Positions 54,621-64,000 of a stretch of 64,000 nt of DNA are shown one piece after another (within the stretch, counting starts at the first letter, position 1; each line of letters starts with the position of its first letter). The DNA is from Phlebopus portentosus (lineage: Eukaryota; Basidiomycota; Agaricomycetes; Boletales; Boletinellaceae), in NCBI GenBank assembly GCA_037892935.1, contig JAYXKI010000004.1:310001-374000 (forward strand), read 5' to 3'. The translations under genes were made by a program, and so were the position numbers. The notes beneath the pieces were generated by a model. The model had not been told where the DNA came from and did not search any database. It saw nothing but the letters and a program-made list of their open reading frames with translations.

Positions 54621-56375
54621 CTCCTGTGGACGTTCTGATGCCGGACAGAGAGTGTATAGTTCGAGGGGCTGCCCTAGAATACCTTCAAGCGGTCAGCAGA
54701 GAATTACACCCGAGCTAAGAGCACAAAGGAATGGAGGGAAACAGGGATATACAATGGAAGGGCTTGGTGAGAACTGAGAGATGTGAGGTAAGCGCTCGAG
54801 AAAGAATTCCGAGGGTAGACTTCTCCCGAGATCGATGGTGGCAGTGCAAAGGCTAAATTGACTCTCCGGCTCAACGGTGAGCTCTGGACTAAAGCCGACT
54901 AACCCAAGGCACAAGAACTAAACTAACTAAGCTACGCTAGTCGAACCACCAACTCGAACATGACTAATTGACTGTGCTAACACACTGGCAAGCGACTGCA
55001 GTCGATCTCACTCGAAGTCTAAAGTGTCGGAACGCAGCGTAATGATTCAAAACACGATATGATGGACGAAGGACAATGGCTGAGTGTGTCGAAATGTGAT
55101 GCGAGGGATGGAGGTGCAAAATGATGATGGAGGGGGACTGAGAGAATCGAAGGATTTGTGCGGGACGATGGAACCAACTGTTTCTGATCGAAATGATGCA
55201 GAATAACGCTGGGCAATGACTTGAGGAAGCGGAGAGAGGAATGTCAGGAGGAAAAGGGTGATATGGTGTCCTTTCCTGATGACAATAGAGGAGAGAAGGT
55301 GTTGCGAGACCAAATGCGAGCGGCACGCAAAGTAACTGGGTTACAAGCAAAACTGGGCGAAACGGTTCGAAACATGTAAGGAGGTTTTGATTTGGATGAG
55401 AGAAGTAAGAGGAGCCTTTATACGATGACAGCGAACTATACGAATGCACGAATGGCTCTACTGCGAAGAGAGATCACCGATCGACTGTACAGAACACGAA
55501 ATGTCATATATTAGACTATAGAGACGAGAGAGTCCACTACGAACAAGTAGACTAGAGGTCAAGGGACTTTGAGACGATGTGAGAACTGCCTAGCTAAGCT
55601 CCAACTCAGCTCCCACTAAGCTGTCCCTCTACTACGAGAGTCATGCTATATTTATACTAAACGTCCAAGACTGAGCCTCCCAGTGGTCAGAGAACCTACG
55701 TCATAAAGAAAAGGGGAACACATATCGCTATCTACAAAGGAGAGGAGCGCATATGAATGGTTTAAGGGACACATAAGTTAAAAGAAACAATACTGAGCAT
55801 GTCTGGAATGAGAGCATAATGGATTAAAGAGGACGCATATAGAAAGGTCAGAATACATGCGAAACCTTCGGAACTGGATCTCTTTGAGCGGAACGAAGCG
55901 GAACTCGGGGAAATGACTCGGAAGGGCTCTGGCTAGCCTGACAAAGTAAGTCTGCGATGTTTAACAAAGGAGAGGGACTGAGGACGAGGTTGCAGGGTCA
56001 AATCTCTTTGTCTGGAATGCGGATCCGAGGTCTGGAGACTTGTGATCGACGCATGCAAACTCGATGCCGTGATTCTCCTGTCTTGATGGCCGATCAAAGA
56101 ATGGTGCACGTGCTATCTGGACTATGGCATTCTTGCTAAGTCTACTCATTCGAGCGAAACCAGTCGAAACTGAGCGAAACCAGTCAGAACACCGCGGAAC
56201 TGGTCATAATAACTCCGTATGTTCCCAAGCTTCAGACTTACTCTTCATCTCCCAGGTTCATGAAATAGTGACCATCCGCGGTCACTCCTATCTCAATCTG
56301 ATGCATGGGAGTTTCGAAGCATAACGCATCGCATCCAAATTTTCTTTCGCTGTCATCTCTTCTTCATTCTCCAGC
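54621..56375. other. Intergenic region without supported gene
   Basis: About 1.75 kb, not AT-mutated. No domain in any frame. It holds CGRAAC motif clusters at 55359, 55860, 55892 and 56153-56200, and probably includes the promoter of the gene at 56376. Confidence 0.5.
56153..56200 (+). promoter_or_regulatory. Five 10-bp-phased CGRAAC-like motifs
   Basis: Consecutive 10-mers end in GAAAC or GAAC: CGAGCGAAAC, CAGTCGAAAC, TGAGCGAAAC, CAGTCAGAAC, ACCGCGGAAC. Exact 10-bp spacing, about 180 bp before the start of the gene at 56376. A regulatory role is inference only. Confidence 0.4.
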
Positions 56376-57622
56376 ATGTTCACTTCCGAAGAAATCATTG
56401 TGCTCTTGGGACCCATCAACTCCGATGACGACTGGAAGGCAGTGGTCGCAAAATTCGAGGCAGACGTCACCTTGGCCAGGTCAGCAATGGATGAACTAGA
56501 CCACGGCATCACAATGGTAATCCTGCCAGAAAAGACGAAACCGGTTGAATGGATCGCACCTACAGGTTCGATGACAGTACGGTGGTTGACAAATCCGGTG
56601 ATGGAATCTTTGATGGATGGGTGGAAGGCAACCACAGTGCGTAGACTGTGCACTCTAATCAAGAATTTTGTTAATGAAATTCGACAGGCACGGAAGGAAG
56701 CATTGAAGCAAGTCCATCCCAAAGGAACAAAAGAAGTCTGGTCGGAGATGGCGTACTCCAACTACTGCAACACGGACGCTCTCCTACGGACGCTGTACTA
56801 CGATCGATGAAAATTTTACACTAAGATGGAGACCAAATGATGAGCTTTCTTCTGCAGACGCAGGGTTCCATTCTATTCTGCCTCGTTCGATTCGACTCGT
56901 GGGTTCTTCCTGGGTGAATTGTTCCCTCCAATGTTCCCAAAACCACGCCCTGACATCAAAAAGGCTCTCGAGAACATGAGAATGGAGAGCTCCAAGTTCC
57001 AACGTACGGCGAGGTTTACCGGCAACATGGATTACACGCGAGACGAAGCTGTCCGGAGTCACATAGGTACTTCTTCTTGTCTATCATCTCCATCTAATCC
57101 TTCCTACAGCAAGCGTTCAAATATTGGGAGGATATCGAGCAACGACACCTTCATGCAGGGCACATCCTTCGCATCGACAAGGTGAAATTAAGAATGGTCC
57201 AGCTCCTCTGGGAATACTACGGCTATTCCATCCTTCGTCGTCGGCTCTATCAACTCGTTCATGCTCAGGAATCCAAAATGCAACAACAACAACAGCAACA
57301 ACAACGATCCCAACAAGTGCTGTCTGAACCTTCTCAACCTCTCTCTCAACCGCAACAACAACAGCAGCAGCAACATCAAATGCTGCCTCAGGACGTCGAT
57401 AGTCCAATGGAGGTTGATTCCGCTCCTCTTCAGGTCAAAACTGGCGAAACGATTGAGGACAGAGAGGTCGCAGAACCGGTCGAAATGCTTGAAACCGGAG
57501 CAGAACGTTTGGAAGGGGCTAGCCATTCTACACCCTTAACCTCACTCGAACCTACAATGCTCAAGATTGAGCTTCGCGAGAGTGAAAGATGTGAAGAAGA
57601 GGAATGCGCTGCTCAACGCTGA
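56376..57622 (+). CDS. Spliced gene of unknown function, Gln-rich C-terminal part
   Basis: Exon 1 starts at ATG 56376 (MFTSEEIIVLLGPINSDDDW). A GT-AG intron at 56795-56857 (63 bp) joins in frame to RRVPFYSASFDSTRGFFLGE...ELFPPMFPKPRPDIKKALEN. A second intron, ending at CTACAG 57109, would join to QAFKYWEDIEQRHLHAGHIL..., then LLWEYYGYSILRRRLYQLVH, a poly-Gln run and an acidic tail ending at TGA 57622. For the second intron the best donor (AG|GTACTT at 57067) leaves the frame off by one; GTCCGG (57047) is in frame but atypical. So there is either an unusual donor or a frameshift. I recognise no family. It could be a host gene or an accessory or gag-like gene of a retroelement. Confidence 0.55.
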
Positions 57623-58546
57623 AACGTGTCTGCTGGCTCTGAAGGCCAACTGACAGTCTGAAGGTCTGAGTTCGACCTCTGGGGGTCAACCAGATGTGTA
57701 CAATGTAAGAGGGAGTGTCTAAAATGTGAGGAGTGTATGCTGGTGTCGAGGGCAATGGCTTAGAGAAGGGGGAAACAAAATACAAAAGGGTGCCGTGTTG
57801 GAAGTGTAATCTGAGCCACCTACTCTGAGGTCGAAAACTAGCTAGCTAAGTCGAAGATGTAAAATAAGAGATCAAAAGTACTCGTCGACACGATCCTAAC
57901 AGATCAAGAATCACAATGAACGGATAAGAAATGAGGGAGATACAGACTGATTAAGATATCGGAAAACTATTATAAAATCAGAACTTGGCGAAATGAAGCG
58001 GAACTCTGCGGAACTCGTGGGTGAAAATACTCGAAGATGAAGAACGATGAAACGAATCGAACGAAGCTGGACCGAGGTGATCGGTGGAGAACTGATGGAG
58101 ATATAGCAAAATCGATGATCTGCTGGGCTGGAGTATATGCACAACTGGTGCAACTGTCGGAACTGGACTGGAACTCGAGGGAACGGACTGAGACGAAGCT
58201 GGGAGACTAGGGAGCTTGACTGGAGATGATATGAGTCGAAACTGGGGCGTTCTGGGGCTCCCCCTTTTCATTAGAGCGGCACAGGAGGCTTATATACAGT
58301 AGTGAGCCACCCATACAACAAAGGCTCGAAACATGATTCAGGGAGATAAATAAGAAAAGAAACCAAATAAAATGTAAATATGGACATCCAACCAAGTCAT
58401 CTGCATCACAGCCTGTCGTCTGAAAGGGGTAGACAATAGAGAGTGAGGCTGGATGGAGGGGAACAGAAGGCTGCTGAACCGTAAATGCACAACCTACTGA
58501 TCCACACTGCAGATCCTTCCACATATGGTCAAGGTCGATTGTTCTG
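57623..58546. other. Intergenic region between two plus-strand loci
   Basis: About 920 bp with no supported gene. CGRAAC clusters lie near 57996-58020 and 58147-58175. A word like a Copia LTR start (TGTTGGAAGTGTAATCTGA, 57799) is present but no LTR follows. Confidence 0.45.
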
Positions 58547-59779
58547 ATGATTGGCATGTCAGATCGTCCAAATAGAGTAGATCCGAGCTCAAATCCACAG
58601 GTATCTCTACAACGCGCTGCTCAACGCGCTGCTCAACGCGCTGCTCAACGCGCTGCTCAACGCGCTGCTCAACGCGCTGCTCAACGCGCTGCTCAACGCG
58701 CTGCTCAACGCGCTGCTCAACGCGCTGCTCAACGCGCTGCTCAACGCGCTGCTCAACGCGCTGCTCAATGCGCCAAAATCTCCCAGATGGCTGCCGAAAT
58801 CGAGGCCAACATGCGACGACGACTGGATGCAGGGACTCACCGTGTTCGTGGTGTTCGGCAAGTGGTGGACTCGGATGAGGAGACTCCTGCGATTCAGGAA
58901 AGTCCTGAGAGTCCTCCTCCTGGTCATCGGGGAGAAGACTCTGTTGTCATGAGTCCAGGCAACGGCGGAATGGATATCAGTGATGAGGGAATGGAGGCGA
59001 ATGAGCCGTTTGAGGCGGATGCAAGCCTTGAAGAGATTCAGGCTCTCAATATCGCGAGCAACAACAACAACAGCAACAACAACAACAATAGCAGTACTGC
59101 TGCTGTTCCGTGCGAAACTGTCGAAACGCGAGCGGAACGCGTTTCTCTAGCACGACGAGCGTCTTCTCAACCTGAGGCTGGTCCTTCTAGGATTCCGGCT
59201 AATGGTGGTGGTTCTGGTGGTGACGACAATAATAATGACGATGATGACGATGACGATGATGACGATGGCGACGAACGATTGAGTGATGGGTGCGTTCATC
59301 ATCAGATTCCGTGCGACCAGTGCCAGAAGCATGGCCGTGATTATGTAGGTCTTTCGCAGAGGACCTGCGCTCCGTGCTTGAAGCAGGCGAAGGGCTGTAG
59401 TCTAGCCACGAAGGGCAGGGCTGTAGCCGCAAAGCGTAAGGCAGCTCGGGAGGCACGCAATCGGGAAGCAAAATGCCAGAAAGTCACAGCTCTGGTGGCC
59501 AGATCAGTGGGTGGTCACATCGAGCATGAAGCTCTGCAGCGGGAGGTCGGGGAATCCGAGCTGCAGTTCATGCTGGCACGGATGGATCACTGGGACAAGG
59601 TCCTATCCCGGATGCTGAATGAATTCAGCGTCCTCATTGCGCAGGTGCACGCAGATCGTCGTCTGCTGCTCGAGTTGGCTGGAGTGAAGACAGGGGAAGG
59701 TGAAGACGAGGAAGAGGAAGATAGAGGGGAAGTGGAGAGGGTTCGTCAGTCGAAGGGGAAAGGTAGGGCTCGGGAATAG
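58547..59779 (+). CDS. Cys-rich CxxC protein, 410 aa, with Ala-Gln-Arg-Ala repeat
   Basis: Single open frame, MIGMSDRPNRVDPSSNPQVS start; a second ATG at 58556 is equally possible. Residues about 23-75 are perfect AQRA repeats encoded by 13 copies of a 12-bp unit. Next come an acidic, Asn-rich stretch near 175-185 and an Asp run near 225-240. Then a Cys motif C249-x6-C256-x2-C259-x14-C274-x2-C277-x6-C284, followed by a basic segment (KRKAAREARNREAKC). A probable coiled coil (REVGESELQFMLARMDHWDK...LLLEL) and a Glu-rich tail end it. The Cys layout recalls metal-binding DNA-contact domains such as fungal zinc clusters, but is not a canonical Zn2Cys6. The function is unknown. It converges with the gypsy pol downstream and may be a host gene or a retroelement passenger. 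Confidence 0.7.
   Translation: MIGMSDRPNRVDPSSNPQVSLQRAAQRAAQRAAQRAAQRAAQRAAQRAAQRAAQRAAQRAAQRAAQRAAQRAAQCAKISQMAAEIEANMRRRLDAGTHRVRGVRQVVDSDEETPAIQESPESPPPGHRGEDSVVMSPGNGGMDISDEGMEANEPFEADASLEEIQALNIASNNNNSNNNNNSSTAAVPCETVETRAERVSLARRASSQPEAGPSRIPANGGGSGGDDNNNDDDDDDDDDDGDERLSDGCVHHQIPCDQCQKHGRDYVGLSQRTCAPCLKQAKGCSLATKGRAVAAKRKAAREARNREAKCQKVTALVARSVGGHIEHEALQREVGESELQFMLARMDHWDKVLSRMLNEFSVLIAQVHADRRLLLELAGVKTGEGEDEEEEDRGEVERVRQSKGKGRARE
58612..58767 (+). repeat. 12-bp minisatellite, 13 identical units, inside the coding region
   Basis: ACGCGCTGCTCA repeated 13 times without a mismatch, encoding AQRA units. The perfect identity points to recent expansion; the 12-bp period keeps the reading frame whatever the copy number. 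Confidence 0.95.
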
Positions 59780-60228
59780 AGTATAATTGTCGCGTATGCT
59801 CTATGTCCTGGTCGGACTTTTGTAAAATAGAAAAAGAAAAGGACAAAAGAAAAAGAAAAAGAACTTGTACTGTACATAGTTGTTTTTATAGTTAATTTAT
59901 ATGATTTTGTTTCGGTTTTTGTGAATTTTCGTGCGATCTAGCGAGACTGAGTGAAGACTAGAAGAACAGATCAAAGAATTCAAGGAATAGGATGAAAGAA
60001 AACTGATACGAAGTGAATTGGGGCGTTTCGCCATCGTTCCGCTGTTTTGAACGGCGAAACCGTGCGAAACTGCGTATTAAGTAAAAGTACACGCGTTAGA
60101 TCCTATAGTGGATCACGCTAGCAGAGATGAAACTATAGAAGGAGAATTGGAAGATTAGAATTGATCAGATGCAGAGAGAGAGAGAATCGGAAATAAGTAA
60201 GGAGCATATATGAAGGGAAATGAATAAT
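59780..60228. other. Convergent intergenic region
   Basis: Purine-rich AAAGAAAAAG tract near 59830-59860 and a TATAGTTAATTTATATG stretch (possible 3' end signals of the plus-strand gene). A cluster with CGTTTCG, CGTTCCG and CGAAAC words lies near 60028-60080. No LTR or polypurine tract for the neighbouring gypsy was found. Confidence 0.45.
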
Positions 60229-63200
60229 TTAATCGGAATTTTGGGACTTATCGTCAAGGAATTTCTCTGGCGAATCTTCTATTTCGGGTATGTCATCATC
60301 TTTGTCCGATCCAATGAGCTTGATCACCGGAACGGTCAAATGCGAATGCGGAAAGTACGAAACCAGGCAAAACGCTGCTACTCGGAGTTTCAAAACTGCT
60401 CCATCGAGTTCGGCAACGATATACAAACCGCCTTGGGTGCGTCGAACTACCACGTAGGGGCCTAAATAGCAGGGTTTCATTTTACAATTGAGTTCCATCT
60501 TGATACGTGTGTTTCGCAAGAGTACGAGGCTTCCTGGCTGAAAGTTGTAGTTCTTGATTCTATGCTTCTCCACCTTGGCGAACTGCTTCACGTATGCATG
60601 CCTTGCATTCATGATGAGTTTCGCAATGCGATCCAACTCTTCTGGACATTTCTGGAGTTGTTTTGCACGTATTACGATGAGTTCCGACGTCGTAACTGGC
60701 GAATCGAGCAGCGGTGCTAGGTATGTTGCTTCTGCGAGGTCGAAAGGCAAAACTGCTTCAACTCCATGGGCCATGTAATACGGGGACATTCTTGTCGCTC
60801 TGTTAATCGTGATTCTTTCTGCCCAAAATACCGAGTCAGCGTGATCACTCCAACGCTTGTCATTACCGTCTGCAGCTTTAATCAAGGCTTCTTGTACGTC
60901 GAAATGTCTGCGTTCGACTAATCCATTTGCGCATGAGTTGTATGACGAAATCTGAATGTGGTTGATGTGATACTGCATTTTCAAGTAGTCTAGCGCGGCA
61001 ACGAATGGTGTGCCGTTATCTGTAACGAGTTCGGGGCATGCTCCATATCGACACAAGAGGTTCTGGAAGATAAACTGACCTATGGGTCTTACTAGTTTCT
61101 TCACGAAGAAGTCTAAATTTGGGATATGCGGTTAGTGAACAACGCGCATGCACGATATACTGGAATCCACTCGATTTCGGCATGACCTTCGAGTCAATAT
61201 AGATGCGTTGAAACAGAGGGGCTACCTCTGGTACGTTTGGCAGGATAAGAATATTCTTCGTCTGGTGTATCTGGCACTCATGGCAGGTGCGCACGAAATA
61301 CTTTACGTCCTGTCCTAACGACGGCCACCAAAATCTCTCCAGCAGTCACATTCGAGTGCAGAAAATTCCTTTGTGTCCTAGATCGTCATGAGCTTGCTTA
61401 ACTAGGTCCCATCTGCGTTTTGCTTCTATTACGACTTGGTGCCGGCCGTTCCACGCTTTTCTCCACAGACGGCCTCCCTTCACGAAGAAGTCAGCTGCGT
61501 ACCTGATTAGCGTCACATAGCCACTATCGCTAAGATTGTCTGGGCGTGTGAGATGCATGATTAGCTTCGTGACATCATCTAAGTGGCTATCCTTCCTTCT
61601 CGTGGATTCCATAGAAGGAAATAGGTTCTCGGTCGCTGTTTTGCTAGGTGTTCCGCTCTGTTGCGCTACTTGGTATGTCGAAACCGGCTCTTCTATCGCA
61701 AAACCGTACGTTTCGTCTACCCAGTCTTCGTATGTTTCATCCGGAGGGGGGTCTTCTTCAGCTGCTCTTTGTCTGGATAATCCATCGGTACATTGGAAAT
61801 CGGCTGCTGGGATGTGTCTGAGCTTGAAACTGAAGAGAAGGATACCTGCGATCTATCTGTTAATAGTCGCATTGGGCTGCAGGTCGGGATTGTTGATCAT
61901 CCCCTTGATGTATGCTGCGTCCATTTTGACTACTAGATTCCGGACTCCGATGAGATACAGTCGCATTGCATGCAATGCTCGAAATAAGCTGTATAACTCG
62001 ATTTTCGGCTGCAAATATAATGCCTGGGTCTGATTCCAGTTAATAGAACCGAATTGATTGATCCTTCGCCTTCCATCCAAGTGCTCTTGTCCTAAATACC
62101 AACCAACTCCAATAATAGATGAGTCTACCGCCAAGATTACTTCGTTATCTGATGCGTAGTCGATTGTGCACAGCACTGGGCAAAGCATAACGGCTTGCTT
62201 TAGTTCGTCCATTGCATTCTGTTCTTCGTCTGTCCACGCAAAAATCTGGTTTTTCCTTGTCATGCAGTACAATGGGCGAGCGAGTTTCAAATAATCCTTG
62301 ATGAAAATCCAAAGGACTTCTACCATTCCTAGAAATCCTCTGACTTCCATCAGCGTTCTACATGGCGGCCAATCTCGTATCTTCTGTACTTTCGAATCGT
62401 CTGGCTCGCATCCCTGGTACGTCAACTTGTGTCCAATGAATACCGCTGACTCCATGCATGGCACCAACTTCTTCCCTGAAAACGTTCCACCTACCGCCTT
62501 CATTCGCTGCAAAATCCTGTTCACATCGCATATATGCTCATACACAAAATGACAAATCTCAGAGTTTCCCAGTATGGTCTCGTACGAACTGTCTGGTAAC
62601 TCGTATCGCGATTTCGGACCTAAACTGAGCGCATCGTCTGCGAAAGGGTTCGTAACATGCAGAATCTCGTCCTGAAGGATAAAGGCTACGTCGTTATGCA
62701 TAATCTGCAAGGAATTGGTGTATCCCATTGGTAGGACCGTCATTCGAAATGTTCCCAAGGGTGTCTGGAACGTAGTAAGATCTCGTGAGTGTTCGTCAAG
62801 CTTTCTTTGGTCGAAGGCAATGAATAAATCCAACTCCGTGTAACAAGCTCGTCCTCCACTACTCTCCGCGATCGTTTCGACGTTCAGTGGTACTGCCGAG
62901 TCCTTAACCGTAACCACATTAAGATCCTGCAAGTCGATGATGGATCGTAACATTTCTTTGTCTTTCTTTACCAAGCAAAACCATCTGGATCGATACGACG
63001 AATTCGACGGTTCAATAACCCCGTTGTGAATCTTCTCTTGAATAAGTTCGAGAGCCTTGTCATGAATTCCCGGGGGAATTGGAATGCTCTTGTGCTGCCA
63101 CGGTATATGCAGTATCGTGGGAATGCGTATCAGGTCGAAATACGTTGGATCGAGTGTTCCGCGTTCGGATTTGGTCCATGCTAATGCTTCTTCCTGCAAC

Positions 63201-64000
63201 ATAATTAGATTCTTCACTAATAACCTCTCCGCCGGCCACAGAAAGGTATTCTCGTCGATCTTCAGAGCTTCCATCCTTTCGGCGGTTACACGACCCGTGG
63301 GTTCGAACGGCTTTGGCACAACTGGCATCTCGGGCATCCCTCTCAACGGATCCGGATGCTGCCTTCGTACGATCCTGTACTCTTCTAGAAGGACTCCCAG
63401 GATCGGTCTGACTTTCTGCGCTACTCATTTGTAAGCCATCACCACCACGTCTTCTTCATCTGGGGTTTCTAAAACACAGGAACGATATGACCGTTCTTCT
63501 TTGTCAGTAGTATAGTAAATTTTGTTTAATAAATAAGGCAATCGTTGGTTGAAAAGAGATGGGATCATGTGTGAAATAAATTCGAAATCATAAGAAAATA
63601 CCTGAACCGGCAATTGGTCACTACTATTTTCGTCTCGCCGATGTCTCTCAATCAGTTCCTCGACGCTTGTGGAAAACCCTTTGGAAGTGGTCCTCGCGCG
63701 ATCGTTCGAATTCTGGTGGCCACTTTGCTTTGCTTTCTGCAATCGTTCGGGTCCATTAAGGTGATATGTTGGTCACCTGACATGTAATCCTTCATTTCGC
63801 ACTCCGTAATAGCGAAAAACGGTCTCCCCAGCAAAGCCTGGAAGGGAGCGTTTGGAACGACCTGCACTTGGAGCGAAACGTCAATCCCGGCTATCGTGAA
63901 CTTCGCATTAGAGATCATGCCAATGGTAGATGACCTAGCTGCATCTGCTGTCTCGAGGATCATTCCTTTGTCAGGGGATAGGGGTATCTGAAGCTTCTCC
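60229..64000 (-). pseudogene. Ty3/Gypsy pol (PR-RT-RH-INT), lightly broken, running off the window
   Basis: Minus strand. Retropepsin-like part (IAGIDVSLQVQVVPNAPFQALLGRPF, 63963-63652; the catalytic Asp-Ser/Thr-Gly would be further right). RT-RNase H as a 497-codon frame (63346-61853) with LHIPW, LVKKDKEMLRSIIDLQDLN, LPMGYTNSLQIMHND and the catalytic box NPFADDALSLGP. RNase H starts at ILAVDSSIIGVGW. Integrase has HDDLGH...CHECQ (near 61400-61262), IVHARCSL, VTDNGTPFVAALDY and ERRHFDVQEAL (near 61025-60890), then the C-terminal part with SLVLLRNTRIK. Damage: a stop at 61853 where INR continues to IAGI, a stop near 61347 before LLERFWWP, a one-base frameshift near 61085, and frame breaks between protease and RT. 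Gag lies beyond 64000. Confidence 0.88.

Noticed and set aside
57799..57905. LTR-like stretch starting TGTTGGAAGTGTAATCTGA and ending CCTAACA
   Set aside because: Only about 105 bp, no partner LTR and no target duplication found.
1..64000. Prokaryotic or viral origin of the window
   Set aside because: GT-AG introns, chromodomain retroelements, tRNA-like A/B boxes and TA-palindromic elements all point to a fungal nuclear genome; no phage or bacterial genes are seen.

Overview
This window is a retrotransposon graveyard from a filamentous fungus. It is probably a basidiomycete of the Agaricomycete type: it has Ty1/Copia and chromodomain Ty3/Gypsy elements, a second Ty3 lineage with an F-x-D-D reverse transcriptase, short GT-AG introns and a Cys-rich CxxC...CxxC protein. 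The species cannot be named from the sequence. I see no housekeeping gene, rRNA, CRISPR array or prokaryotic feature. Almost everything is mobile DNA at different stages of decay.

Layout, 1-31 kb. A minus-strand Copia (H0; 1-51 and 11708-12940) was invaded by a plus-strand copy (C2; 52-11707). C2 was itself invaded by a young, intact, minus-strand Copia (C1; 2603-8861) with apparently identical LTRs, a perfect 5-bp target duplication (TGTAC) and an uninterrupted 1513-aa polyprotein. A non-autonomous LTR element (12941-15535) follows. Next comes a chimeric plus-strand Copia (C3; 15643-29460), interrupted by a 1084-bp palindromic TA element and by a complete but stop-ridden chromovirus (20256-26887, TSD TGAAT). 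A truncated minus-strand Copia (H4) ends at 31155.

31-50.6 kb. An old, heavily C-to-T/G-to-A mutated plus-strand Copia (H5) carries a 206-bp solo-LTR-like insertion containing a tRNA-like sequence, an internally deleted Copia (C6, TSD CATTC), and two more 1084-bp palindromic elements. A related 735-bp palindromic element follows. Then comes a very degraded chromovirus (about 41.2-49.2 kb), with an inverted copy of its LTR-like sequence at 49.5-50.4 kb.

50.6-64 kb. A roughly 4-kb near-palindrome with 182-bp tandem repeats is followed by a CpG-rich, less mutated region. That region has two plus-strand protein-coding loci (a spliced gene at 56376-57622 and a Cys-rich protein at 58547-59779) that converge on a minus-strand Ty3/Gypsy pol (60229 to the window end). 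Clusters of a CGRAAC motif spaced about 10 bp apart run through this last region.

How it fits together: C1 is the only element that looks capable of autonomous transposition. C2 and C3 share the same inactivating changes, so a defective lineage may have been copied in trans. The mutation spectrum (CpA and CpG converted to TpA, creating stops from Trp, Gln and Arg codons) looks like RIP or related genome defence. Coordinates of repeats were read by eye; no alignments were run.
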